This document shows, piece by piece, positions 1-9,283 of a stretch of 64,000 nucleotides of DNA. Origin of the DNA: Cesiribacter sp964504565 (GTDB taxonomy: Bacteria; Bacteroidota; Bacteroidia; Cytophagales; Cyclobacteriaceae); contig CAZDEY010000006.1 in NCBI GenBank assembly GCA_964504565.1, positions 1 to 64,000 of the forward strand, written 5' to 3'. Made by a program: the position numbers and the translations under genes. How positions within the stretch are numbered: position 1 is the stretch's first letter; every line of letters starts with the position of its first letter. The notes under the pieces are model-generated. The model did no database searches. It saw only the letters and a program-made list of their open reading frames with translations, and was not told the origin of the DNA.

Positions 1-661
1 CTTTGCCTTCTTCTAACCTATACAGCAAACTAAACGGAAAGTCCAACTGGTTTTTGGTAAGTACCTGGCCGGCAGTCCGGAATACATCGGCGGCGGTTTC
101 GGCATTAGCCAAACGTTCGCCCAACTGGCGGGTGGTGGTAAGGCGCCGCTTGCTTAGCACCTCCACGGTAGTATCCAGAATAGCGTGAAAAACGCCCTCC
201 ACCGCGCCGCTTTCCCCCCGAATAGGACTGAACGACATGGTATAGTAGCGCTCCAGCGGCACTCCCTGGCGTTTGGTTACCAGCAGAGCATTTTCTACGT
301 AGCTGGGCCGCCCTTCAAAAGTAGCTTCAAAAAAACCCTTAATACCGTCCCAGGTATCGGGCCAGTTATTAGGTACGGTATTGCCTAGTACCTGCGGGTG
401 GCGGTCAATGGCAATGGGTATATAGGCATCGTTGTAGAATTGCACCAGTTCCGGCCCCCAAATAATAGAAAGGGGCATGGTGGCGTTCAGGCATATACTT
501 AGCGAGGTTTTAAGGCTTTGGGGCCAGTTCTCCAGACTACCCAGGGGGGTTTTGTGCCAGGCAAATTTCTGGATAAGCTCGCCGGTTTCGCCACCATTGG
601 CTAAAAAATCAAACGAAGAAGAAGTTGTGGTATATGCGGGGGCAGATTTGTCGGTTTTCAT
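1..661 (-). CDS. Sensor (hybrid) histidine kinase, N-terminal part; runs off the window edge
   Basis: An uninterrupted reading frame of 220 codons starts at the ATG complementary to 659-661 and continues past base 1, so only the N-terminus is visible. The first ~160 residues match the N-terminus of the kinase at 1049-4816 almost motif for motif: both have a GGETGELI segment, then TPLG..E.WP.SLKT, then WGP.L..FYND, and a PAS-like ending (SFSPI in this protein). A GAF-like stretch starting near residue 185 follows (FPFSLLYRLEEGK). By analogy with the neighbour, the missing part should hold the kinase core, but this is inference. It is transcribed divergently from its paralogue. The minus-strand motif TAACTTTG at 769-776 could be its -7 promoter element. 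Confidence 0.85.
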   Translation of the reverse strand, partial: MKTDKSAPAYTTTSSSFDFLANGGETGELIQKFAWHKTPLGSLENWPQSLKTSLSICLNATMPLSIIWGPELVQFYNDAYIPIAIDRHPQVLGNTVPNNWPDTWDGIKGFFEATFEGRPSYVENALLVTKRQGVPLERYYTMSFSPIRGESGAVEGVFHAILDTTVEVLSKRRLTTTRQLGERLANAETAADVFRTAGQVLTKNQLDFPFSLLYRLEEGK

Positions 662-1048
662 TAACTAGTACGGGCGGTAGCTGGCCAGGCAACAATTAAT
701 TTTACTATTGTAACGCTGCAGGTAAGAGAAGGTTAGTGGCAAAAGCATAAGCTTAAACAGCTTACTACCAAAGTTAACCTACAAGAATACTATAATGATA
801 GGGTTTGGGGAAAAACTTAAGCCTTTATTTACCTGATTGAATATCATAAAACCGTACTGATACCGGAGCGCAAAATTTCTATTTTTCAGAGTTTCCAATA
901 CTAAACTACCAGAAGGAAATAGTAGGGAACTTGCGGCTTTTTTTGGCTACTGAACGGTATTCTTTTCTATTATTGGTCAGAAATATTTATGTACCTTTAG
1001 CGGTAGGCATTTACTTAGTTAAGTTATTTATTTTTGTCCTGTTTTTTT
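662..1048. other. Divergent intergenic region between two paralogous kinases
   Basis: AT-rich, no convincing gene. It must hold promoters for both divergent kinases. Candidate -7 elements are TAACTTTG on the minus strand (769-776) and TACCTTTA on the plus strand (992-999), the latter with a TTG 16 bases upstream. Neither has an ideal -33 partner, so both are tentative. Confidence 0.5.
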
Positions 1049-4000
1049 ATGTCCTCATCTTCTGCTTCCCCCTCCGGTCAACCCGAAACTACGGCTGCAT
1101 CGCCGGGCTTTTTGCAGGGCGGCGGCGAAACCGGCGAGCTAATTCGTAACTACAATTGGGAGGCTACCCCCCTGGGCAAACCCGAAACCTGGCCTAATAG
1201 CTTAAAAACAGTAATTCGCATTATGCTTACGTCGGAACAACCCATCTGGATTGGCTGGGGGCCCGACTTGATAAAATTCTACAACGACCCCTACCGCGCC
1301 ATTTTGGGCGGCAAACACCCCTGGGCCCTGGGCAAGCCACTTTCGGCCGTATGGCAGGATATATGGGAGGCTATTGATCCGCTTCTGCAAAAAGTTATGC
1401 AGCAGAACGAAGGTACCTACGACGAAGGCCTGCTGCTGATTATGGAACGGCACGGCTACGCTGAAGAAGCCTACTTCACCTTTAGCTATAGCCCTATACC
1501 CGACGACACCGGAGGCGTAGGCGGGTTTTTTTGCGCTAACTTTGAAGATACCCAGCGAATTGTTGGGGCTCGCCAACTGGCCTTGTTACGCGACTTAGCC
1601 AGCCGTACCGTACAAGCCCGTACCCTGCCCGAACTGTACCAGGAAGTTTGCGCCAGTTTAGGCACCAACGCAAAGGATATACCCTTTGCCGTACTCTACC
1701 GCTTGGAAGACGACGGCCAGACCCTGCGGCGGGTAGGTACTACCGGCATCGACCCTAGCCACCCGGCAGCCGCTAGCCAAATAAACCTGAGCGAGGCGCA
1801 GTTTTTTCCGTTTAGCCCAGCGCTGCAGCGGGGTCAAACCCAACTAATAGAAGCACTGCCGGCAGCCTATCCAGATTTACCCACCGGCGACTGGGAGTTA
1901 GCGCCCAAGCAAGCCGCCGTAGTGCCGATTGCGCAGTCGGGCCACGCGGGTATGGCCGGGCTGCTGTTGGTGGGGTTAAACCCTCTACGCCCCTATAATA
2001 CCGAATACGGCGCTTTCCTCAGCCTGATAGCCGGCCAACTGGCCGCCAATATTGCCGATGTACAAATTTTTGAGGAAGAACGCCGCCGCGCCGAGGTGCT
2101 GGCCGAACTAGACCGGGCCAAAACCGCCTTCTTCAGTAACGTTAGCCACGAATTTAGAACCCCGCTAACCTTAATGCTGGCCCCGCTAGAGGAGGTAATG
2201 GCCAGCCCAAGCCTGCCGGCTACCCAGCAGGAGCTACTACACGTGGCCTACCGCAATACGCAGCGCCTGCAAAAATTGGTTAATACCCTGCTCGAATTCT
2301 CGCGGATGGAAGCCGGACGGGCTCAGGCCAGTTACCAGCCTACTCAACTATGCCAATATACCATCGATTTGGCCAGCAACTTTCGCTCGGCTACCGAAAA
2401 AGCCGGCCTGAAACTACTGGTGGACTGCCCGCCCCTGCCCGAGCCGGTCTACGTAGATCGGGATATGTGGGAGAAAATTGTACTGAATCTGCTTTCCAAT
2501 GCTTTTAAGCACACATTTGAAGGCGAGATTCGGGTGCAACTGCGCTGGCTGGGCAAGGCGGCCGAGCTTAGGGTAGAAGATACCGGCATTGGTATACCAC
2601 CCGAACACCTGGAACACTTATTCGAACGATTTCACCGGGTGCCCGATGCCCGCTCGCGTACGCACGAGGGCAGCGGCATTGGTCTGGCCCTGGTGCATGA
2701 ATTAGTTAAGCTGCATCAGGGTACTATTTCAGTAGAAAGTAACTTAAATGAGGGCACTAGCTTCCGGATAACCCTGCCGGCCGGTAGCCAACACCTGCCC
2801 GCCGAGCGAATAGCCACCGAAGAAAGTTCCGAATCGGCTACCAGCCAGGTACAGGCTTACCTAAATGAAGCCCTGCAGTGGCTACCTACTACCGAACCTC
2901 CGCCCCCCGCTCCGGCCGAAACCAAAAACCCACCCCAGGTTCAGGGTCGGGTGTTGCTGGCCGACGATAACGGCGATATGCGCCGCTACGTACAGCGCTT
3001 GCTTCAGGATCAGTTTGAGGTGCGGGCGGTAGCCAACGGCAAGGAGGCCCTAAGGCTAGCCGAGAAATGGGAACCTCACCTGGTTATTTCTGATGTAATG
3101 ATGCCCGAGCTGGATGGCTTTGGCTTATTGCAGGCCATTCGGCAAAATCCTGAGCTGCTGCATATACCGGTAATTCTGCTCTCGGCCCGGGCTGGTGAAG
3201 AGGCGCGGGTAGAGGGCCTGCAAGCCGGAGCCGACGACTACCTGGTTAAACCCTTTAGCGCCAACGAATTGCTGGCCCGCACCAGCAGCTTACTCATTAG
3301 TAGCCGCCTACGACACGAGCGCAGCCAAATTATTCAGCAGGAGCGCCAGCGCTTATACGATTTACTTAATAACGTACCGGCGGCGGTGGGTATAGTTTCC
3401 GGCCCGGAGCTTCGGTACGAGTTTACCAACGCCCAGTACCGGCATATTTTGGGTATTGACCGCGAAACTGAGGGCCGCCCCCTGCTGGAGGTACTACCGG
3501 AAATAGAACCTGCACTATTGGCTATTATACAGAAGGTTGCCTTTACCGGCGAGCGCTTTACCGCCAACGAAATTGCCGTGGTGCTGGACTGGAAAGGTAC
3601 CGGACAGCCATATACCAAATACTTTAATTTAATTTACGAGCCACTGTATGCCTTAGATAATAAACCTAACGGCCTAATTACGTTTGCTTTTGACGTTACC
3701 CAGCAGGTAGAGGCCCGCCGGCAGGTGGAAGAAAGCGAAGAAAAGTACCGCAGCCTCTTTACAATAATGGATCAGGGGTTTTGCATTATTGAAATTGAGT
3801 TTGACGAGAACGGTGAGGCTAAAAATTATACGTTTGTTGAAACCAACCCCAGCTTTGTTAAGCAGTCGGGCTTAACTGATGCTGTAGGTAAAACCGCCCG
3901 GGAGCTAATTCCCGGTATTGAAGAATACTGGTTTCAAATTTACGGTCATATAGCCCGTACGGGCGAATCGCGTAGCTTTGTGGAGGGCTCCGAAGCTATG

Positions 4001-4816
4001 GGCCGCTGGTTTGAGGTATACGCCTTTAGGTTAGGCGCGGAAAATTCGAATAGGGTAGCCATACTGTTTACCGACGTTAGCGAACGCCGCCGACAGGAAG
4101 AGGAAATGCTGAACAAAAACCAGCAGCTTACCCGCATTAATAACGATTTAGATAACTTTATTTACACCGCCAGCCACGACCTTAAAGTACCAATTAATAA
4201 TATTGAAGGGTTAGTAAACCTGCTCAGTAAAGCTACCGACAGCACTCGCCCCGACGCTAAAGTACAAAACCTGCTAAATTTAATGCAGGCTTCCATTAAT
4301 CGCTTTAAGGAAACCATTAAGGACCTGACCGAAGTAGCCAAGGTACAGAGCAGCGCCGAAGAAGACCAGGCCACGCTGGAGTTGGCCGATATGCTGGAGG
4401 AGGTTAAAATAAATATTCATACCCAAATAGAAGAAGCCCAGGCCACCATAACTTCTGATTTTAGTGAGGCGCCAACGGTTAACTTTTCTAAGAAAAACCT
4501 GCGCAGCATACTCTATAACCTGCTTTCAAACGCTATAAAATACCGTAGCCCCGAGCGCCCCGTGCACGTACACCTTAGCAGCACCCACCCCGACGCTAAG
4601 CATCTGCTGCTAAGCGTGCGCGATAATGGCCTGGGCATACCGGAAGATGATCAGGCGAAAGTATTTACCATGTTTAAGCGCCTGCACACCCACGTAGACG
4701 GCACCGGCATAGGCCTTAGTATAGTTAAGAAGATTATTGACAACCAGGGCGGCCGGATTGAAATTGCCAGCACCGTAGGCGAAGGCACTACCTTTAGCGT
4801 GTATTTGAAGCAGTAA
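1049..4816 (+). CDS. Hybrid sensor histidine kinase with two kinase cores and an internal receiver domain
   Basis: About 1255 residues. I chose the ATG at 1049 over an in-frame TTG at 1034. Order of domains: PAS-like N-terminal domain (~15-170) shared with the divergent neighbour; GAF domain (~175-345); first HisKA with SHEFRTP and phospho-acceptor His367, then HATPase with the GSGIGLALV G-box; a receiver domain (~640-755) with Asp682 in SDVMMPELDG; a PAS domain (~770-885); a second PAS (~895-1015); and a second HisKA with ASHDLKVP (His1043) plus HATPase ending in GTGIGLSIV. No transmembrane segment is visible, so it is probably a cytoplasmic sensor. Two complete kinase modules flanking a receiver suggest an internal phosphorelay. 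The second core closely resembles that of the kinase at 43464-46049. No output domain is seen, so partners must be elsewhere. Confidence 0.9.
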   Translation: MSSSSASPSGQPETTAASPGFLQGGGETGELIRNYNWEATPLGKPETWPNSLKTVIRIMLTSEQPIWIGWGPDLIKFYNDPYRAILGGKHPWALGKPLSAVWQDIWEAIDPLLQKVMQQNEGTYDEGLLLIMERHGYAEEAYFTFSYSPIPDDTGGVGGFFCANFEDTQRIVGARQLALLRDLASRTVQARTLPELYQEVCASLGTNAKDIPFAVLYRLEDDGQTLRRVGTTGIDPSHPAAASQINLSEAQFFPFSPALQRGQTQLIEALPAAYPDLPTGDWELAPKQAAVVPIAQSGHAGMAGLLLVGLNPLRPYNTEYGAFLSLIAGQLAANIADVQIFEEERRRAEVLAELDRAKTAFFSNVSHEFRTPLTLMLAPLEEVMASPSLPATQQELLHVAYRNTQRLQKLVNTLLEFSRMEAGRAQASYQPTQLCQYTIDLASNFRSATEKAGLKLLVDCPPLPEPVYVDRDMWEKIVLNLLSNAFKHTFEGEIRVQLRWLGKAAELRVEDTGIGIPPEHLEHLFERFHRVPDARSRTHEGSGIGLALVHELVKLHQGTISVESNLNEGTSFRITLPAGSQHLPAERIATEESSESATSQVQAYLNEALQWLPTTEPPPPAPAETKNPPQVQGRVLLADDNGDMRRYVQRLLQDQFEVRAVANGKEALRLAEKWEPHLVISDVMMPELDGFGLLQAIRQNPELLHIPVILLSARAGEEARVEGLQAGADDYLVKPFSANELLARTSSLLISSRLRHERSQIIQQERQRLYDLLNNVPAAVGIVSGPELRYEFTNAQYRHILGIDRETEGRPLLEVLPEIEPALLAIIQKVAFTGERFTANEIAVVLDWKGTGQPYTKYFNLIYEPLYALDNKPNGLITFAFDVTQQVEARRQVEESEEKYRSLFTIMDQGFCIIEIEFDENGEAKNYTFVETNPSFVKQSGLTDAVGKTARELIPGIEEYWFQIYGHIARTGESRSFVEGSEAMGRWFEVYAFRLGAENSNRVAILFTDVSERRRQEEEMLNKNQQLTRINNDLDNFIYTASHDLKVPINNIEGLVNLLSKATDSTRPDAKVQNLLNLMQASINRFKETIKDLTEVAKVQSSAEEDQATLELADMLEEVKINIHTQIEEAQATITSDFSEAPTVNFSKKNLRSILYNLLSNAIKYRSPERPVHVHLSSTHPDAKHLLLSVRDNGLGIPEDDQAKVFTMFKRLHTHVDGTGIGLSIVKKIIDNQGGRIEIASTVGEGTTFSVYLKQ

Positions 4817-4822
4817 GGTGGA

Positions 4823-4862
4823 GAGTTGATGAGGTGGTGGGTTAGTGGGTTGGTGGGTTAGT
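4823..4862 (+). repeat. Array of five 8-base repeats, left arm (locus A)
   Basis: Five consecutive octamers of the type GGGTTAGT or GGGTTGGT start six bases after the kinase stop codon. The same octamers in the same order occur at 32445-32484. An oppositely oriented array of the same period lies at 5151-5188. Confidence 0.8.
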
Positions 4863-5150
4863 GAATTTATCTGTTCGGTATTTGTAATCCCGAACCTCCT
4901 ATCGAAGGATTTGCAATCCGGTATAATATAATCGGCTTAGCCGGGTTAACTCTTTCGCTAAGTGCTTTACACTTTATTTATATAAGCTAACAAGAGATAA
5001 CTTAAAATAGGTCAACCAACGTTATAAGCTCTATGCTAACAGTTAAGAGCGGCAGCCTACCGTTCATCATAATCCCCCCATATTCAGTTAACTAACCCTT
5101 GCATACCAGGCCTATCGATTGTATAATTAATCGCAGAAGATTACTCCTGC
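4863..5150. other. Intergenic region between inverted octamer arrays
   Basis: About 290 bases without a supported gene. The segment 4875-4925 contains two similar stretches (GGTATTTGTAATCC and GGATTTGCAATCC), which resemble short interspersed repeat remnants. I see no RNA gene or clear terminator. Confidence 0.5.
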
Positions 5151-5188
5151 CGCCAACTCACCAATTCAGTAAATCACTAACTCACAAC
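5151..5188 (-). repeat. Array of 8-base repeats, right arm (locus A)
   Basis: Octamers of the type CCAACTCA, CCAATTCA and CTAACTCA in an 8-base register, the reverse-complement style of the array at 4823-4862. It ends 8 bases before the ATG of the S9 peptidase gene. Confidence 0.7.
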
Positions 5189-5196
5189 TTTTTAAT

Positions 5197-7635
5197 ATGA
5201 AGAGAAAAATTTTATTTCTGTTTACCTTACTGGCCCTGGCCGGAAGTGCCGCCTGGGCGCAGGAAAATTTGGGTTACCAAAAACCCCCGCAGGAAATTCT
5301 GGAGCTGGTAGAAGCCCCGCTGGCCCCGACCGTATCGGTAGATGATGCCGCCGAAAACATGCTGTTGCTCTACCGCGATGCCTACCAAACCATTACCGAA
5401 CTAAGCGAACCCGAACTTCGGCTGGGTGGCCTGCGCATAAACCCGCAAACGAATATTGGTAGCCGTACCACCTACTTCAACAACCTGAAGCTGAAACGCA
5501 CCAGCCTGAACGATGAGGCCCGACAGGTAACCGACCTACCCCAAAACCCGCGCCTATCCAACATTAGCTGGTCGCCCAGCCAGCAGAAGGTAGCCTTTAC
5601 CCATACCACCGAAAAGGGGGTTGAATTGTGGATGCTGGACGTTGCCGCCGCCCAGGCCCGCCGCTTAACCGAAGCCCGGGTAAACGCCAATATGGGCACA
5701 CCCTACACCTGGTTTAAAGATGGTAGCGCCCTGCTGGTGCGTATGCTGCCCACCGATCGCCAGTCGCTAATTAACACCACCGAAGCTACGCCCGAAGGCC
5801 CTACCGTAAGCGTAAGCAGCGGCGAAAAAGCCCAGAACCGCACCTACCAGGATTTGCTCAAAAACCCTAACGACGAGGCCAATTTCGAGCAACTGGCCCG
5901 CTCCGAAATATTTAAGGTAAGCCTGGAGGGGCAAGCTCAGCGCTGGTTGCCCGCCGCCCTATACAGCAGTCTCGATTTTTCGCCCGATGGCCGCTACGTG
6001 CTGGTAAATACCATTGAGCGGCCCTTCTCGTACCTGGTGCCCTACTACCGCTTCCCCAACCTGAGCAAGGTTTACGACCTTAGCGGCAAGTTGGTAACTA
6101 CCGTTAACGAGGTGCCGCTGGATGAAGTGCGCCCCAAAGGCTTTATGGCCACGCGCGAAGGCCGCCGCAGTATGAACTGGCGCGCCGACCAGCCGGCCAC
6201 CCTGTACTGGGCCGAGGCGCTGGACAAGGGCGACCCGGAAGTAGAGGTGGAGTACCGCGATGTAGTGTACCAACTGCCCGCCCCCTTTACCGGCCAACCG
6301 CAGGAACTGCTAAAAACCCTGAACCGCTACAGCTACATACAGTGGGGCGACGCCCAACACGCTATTGCCCACGATAGCTGGTGGAACAACCGCAATACTA
6401 AATCGTACTTGTTTAACCCCAGCCAGCCGGCCCAGCAGCCTAAGGTAATCAGCGACCGAAACTACCAGGATGTATACAGCGACCCCGGCAATTTTGTAAC
6501 CACCCGAAATACGTATCACGAATCGGTTTTAGATATCAACGGCGGGAAGGTATACCTGCTGGGCGCCGGGTTTAGCGAGAAAGGCCAGTTTCCGTTCGTA
6601 GACGAGCTGGATTTGGCTACGCTGAAAACCAAGCGCCTGTACCAATCGCCCTATACCGATAAGCTGGAAAGTTTGCAGGAAGGTTTGGATATGAAGAAAG
6701 GAACCGTGCTGGTTCGCCTGGAAAGCCCGCAGGAGTACCCTAACTACTACATTCGCAACATAAAAAAGAAGAATGCGCTTACGCCGATAACTAATTTTGA
6801 AAACCCTTTCAAGAGCCTGCAGAACGTTCATAAGGAAGTTATTACCTATAAACGCCCCGACGGCCTAGAGTTAGATGCTACCCTGTACCTGCCCGTAGGT
6901 TACGATAGAGAGAAGAAGGAAAAAATGCCTATGATTATGTGGGCCTACCCCCGGGAGTTTAAAGATAAGGCCAGCGCCGGCCAAAATACTTCAAACCCCA
7001 ACGAGTTCATTTATCCCTACTACGGCTCGCCGGTATACTGGGTAACCCGCGGCTACGTGGTGCTGGATGGCGCCGCTTTCCCTATAGTAGGCGAGGGCGA
7101 AACCGAACCTAACGACAGCTTCCGCGAGCAACTGGTAGCCAACGCCAAAGCGGCCATTGATGCCGTGGACGATATGGGCTATATCGATCGCAGCCGCGTA
7201 GGGGTGGGCGGCCACAGCTACGGCGCCTTTATGGTGGCCAACCTACTGAGCCACTCCGACCTGTTTGCCGCCGGCATTGCCCGCAGCGGAGCCTACAACC
7301 GTACGTTAACGCCCTTCGGCTTCCAGAGCGAGGAGCGCAGCTACTGGGATGCCCCCGACGTGTATAACAGTATGTCGCCTTTTATGCATGCTGACAAAAT
7401 GGACGAACCCCTATTACTAATACACGGCGAGGCCGACAACAACAGCGGCACTTACCCCCTGCAGAGCGAGCGCTACTTTAACGCTCTTAAGGGCCTGGGC
7501 GCCACCGCCCGCCTGGTAATGCTGCCCAAGGAAAGCCACGGCTACCGCGCCAAAGAAAGCATACTGCACCTGCTATGGGAGCAAGACCAGTGGCTGGAGA
7601 AGTACGTAAAAAACCGCGAATTAAGCGGATTAAGG
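5197..7635 (+). CDS. Secreted S9-family serine peptidase (prolyl-oligopeptidase fold), end lost in assembly gap
   Basis: At least 813 residues. Residues 1-21 are a signal peptide (hydrophobic core FLFTLLALAG, then AWAQ). A beta-propeller-like region (~30-560) contains repeated LSNISWSPSQQKVAF and LDFSPDGRYV type motifs. The C-terminal alpha/beta hydrolase domain has the nucleophile Ser674 in GGHSYGAF, Asp747 in HGEADN and His781 in KESHGY, the order expected for family S9. The MWAYPREF segment resembles the glutamyl-peptidase branch known from bacteria and plastids. It is probably periplasmic or envelope-associated and degrades peptides. The hydrolase fold is complete at about residue 810, so the true stop is probably just inside the N run at 7636-7645. 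Reading through the Ns to a stop at 7732-7734 is possible, but the added tail is not protein-like. Confidence 0.9.
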
Positions 7636-7645
7636 NNNNNNNNNN
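7636..7645. other. Assembly gap (10 N)
   Basis: Ten N at the very end of the S9 peptidase gene. Ten-base gaps recur in this window and two of them change the reading frame, so their length is probably arbitrary. Confidence 0.95.
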
Positions 7646-7646
7646 G

Positions 7647-7739
7647 GAGTTATCAGACCTCGACCTATTGTCTAGGAATTGGCATAGATTGCTTTTATTT
7701 TATCAGAAAATGGATTTCTTTCAGGAAGATTTAGCCTGA
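7647..7739 (+). CDS. C-terminal tail of an unidentified gene (partial, begins in gap)
   Basis: In a different frame from the S9 peptidase, the sequence after the gap encodes a plausible protein tail (ELSDLDLLSRNWHRLL, then QKMDFFQEDLA) that ends in TGA. A rho-independent terminator starts about 17 bases later, as expected after a gene end. Composition and terminator position favour this frame over the read-through frame. It could be the end of a small downstream gene whose start is missing. No function can be given. Confidence 0.35.
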   Translation, partial: ELSDLDLLSRNWHRLLLFYQKMDFFQEDLA

Positions 7740-7755
7740 GGATACATAGAGTTAA

Positions 7756-7786
7756 GAGAGCCCGGCTATTATAGTCGGGCTTTTTA
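7756..7786 (+). terminator. Rho-independent terminator
   Basis: GAGCCCGGC and GTCGGGC arms around a short AT loop, followed by TTTTT. Confidence 0.8.
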
Positions 7787-7836
7787 TTAGTGAATTTATC
7801 CAGCCTGATTCTGTAACTAGAAGAACAGTTGGTGGT

Positions 7837-7874
7837 GAGCTTCCCCTCTTGAGAGGGGGCGGGGGGTGTGTTGA
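7837..7874. repeat. Interspersed G/C-rich palindromic repeat, copy 1
   Basis: Contains the hairpin CCCCTCTTGAGAGGGG followed by CGGGGGGTGTGTTGA. A second copy lies at 8008-8054 and related hairpins lie at 59286-59347. This resembles an intergenic repeat I have met in several Bacteroidota genomes; that recollection cannot be checked here. Confidence 0.7.
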
Positions 7875-8007
7875 AAATCTATAATAAGCCTAGGAATCAA
7901 TTTCCTTCTTGAGGCGCCCGGCAAGTGAGGGTTAAAAATCACTCGGCTACGCGCCCCGGGCCAGAGTCGAGCGACGGGACAGGAATATCAGCAGGACAGT
8001 TATTGGT

Positions 8008-8054
8008 GAGCTTCCCCTCTTGAGAGGGGTGGCCGAAGGCCGGGGTGTGTTGAG
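8008..8054. repeat. Interspersed G/C-rich palindromic repeat, copy 2
   Basis: Shares GAGCTTCCCCTCTTGAGAGG with copy 1 at 7837. It adds a second small hairpin (GGCCGAAGGCC) before GGGGTGTGTTGAG. Confidence 0.75.
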
Positions 8055-8105
8055 AGGTTATAGCACACCAAATCCTCTCATTACTATTCTCCTAACCAAC
8101 AAATC

Positions 8106-8606
8106 CTATTCCCCCTCCGCCATACCAAAGCTAAAGGTAGTCCAGAAGCTTTCCCAGTCGGCCTTTTGGGTGTTGGCGGCGGGCACCATGTGCGTAGCGT
8201 GAATGAACCACTGCCCGGCCCGCTCCAGCTTAAACGAGCAGCGGCCCTGGCTGTCGGTGCGGGCGTACTGATGAATGGCTGGCTGATTGCCTATTCGGTT
8301 ACGGGCGGTAATTACTTTGTTGGCCAGCGGCTTCCCCCTAAAAAATACCTGAACCGGAAGCCAACTGCCCAGGATTTGGGTAAAGGGATTTTCCAGCGGC
8401 ACCAGCTCAAAGGTATGGCCTACTACGGTTCGGTAAAGCGTATCGTTAGGCTTAGGCGTACTCTGAATAAGCACCTTTAGGTAACGGGTGTAGGTTTCGC
8501 GCTACTCGGTTTTTGTAGAATCGTTGATTTGGATATTCTCAATATTATCAACCAGCAAATAGTCTTTAAACTCGGCCCTGCTCATGGTTATGTGGGCGTC
8601 CCTTCA
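8106..8606 (-). pseudogene. Decayed DUF4198-family gene (C-terminal part, in-frame stop)
   Basis: Read on the minus strand, the frame gives MSRAEFKDYL, an in-frame TAG at 8502-8504, then a 131-codon segment ending at 8106. That segment carries GHTFELVPLENPF, DSQGRCSFKLERAGQW, THMVP and ADWESFW. These are hallmarks of the C-terminal half of DUF4198 proteins, a periplasmic family often linked to metal or nickel uptake. Upstream of MSRAEF the frame meets a TGA (complement of 8604-8606) and the usual N-terminal half of about 120 residues is missing. The gene is therefore truncated and interrupted. The short part after the stop could still be translated, but I consider it non-functional. Confidence 0.75.
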
Positions 8607-9283
8607 AAACACTGATTACTGTTGATATTCACCTATCCATCGGAAAGCCGACCTCTCTACTACCTTGACGCCACCTACCCAAAATTGGACTATAAACTAG
8701 TATCACCTGGGTTTGCCAGCTATTATTTAGGTCGGTTTGGGAACTTCATATAGTTTGCCTGTAGTCCTTACCAAAATCTCAAGGTTGAGTGACGCGACCT
8801 GCAGGGAGCTACCTGCGCGGCGGCTATTCTTAGTACGCAATAAAAGGAATGAATAGGCTTAGTTCCGCTTTCTGTATGAAAGAACTACTAGTAACTAGCT
8901 GAAGAAAAGCGCTCGTTGCGCTTTCTTTAATAGAATAGATTTTTTAATAAAGCCGTGGATTAGATGTTGCAGTGTGTTTAAAATAGAATACTAGAAATAC
9001 TCCAGCCTAGATTATACCCTTAGTTTTAGGATTCCCCTTGTCACTCACAGCATATACCAAAATTTATACACCCCATGTAATAAATTTAGTAGTATTAGTT
9101 CATTTGTAGACAAATTCGAAGATAAAATAGGCAGATTTTATATGAATATTATATTAAAATATAAGACAAAATTTATTTTAAGGAATAGTATTTTTTTTTG
9201 CTAAGATGTAACTACGAAGCATAAGTTGACCGGTAACTTAGTATTGATTGCCAGATATTTGTATTTAGAAGAGTTACCTTAAT
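8607..9283. other. Long intergenic region with possible transposase remnant
   Basis: No intact gene. On the minus strand at about 8620-8695 a short open stretch reads VVERSAFRWIGEYQQ, which recalls the C-terminal WVVERSFAWLG..RR region of IS5-type transposases. It is only about 25 codons long and bounded by stops. A hairpin with AAAGCGC and GCGCTTT arms lies at 8906-8924. From 8930 to 9283 the sequence is very AT-rich and probably contains the promoter of the next gene. Confidence 0.4.

Noticed and set aside
1034..1048. TTG start for the large kinase
   Set aside because: The ATG 15 bases downstream gives a plausible N-terminus. The TTG adds MSCFF with no support.
8166..8480. Plus-strand open frame of 104 codons
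   Set aside because: It lies antisense to the DUF4198 remnant, whose family motifs on the minus strand are clear. The plus frame has no recognisable motif.
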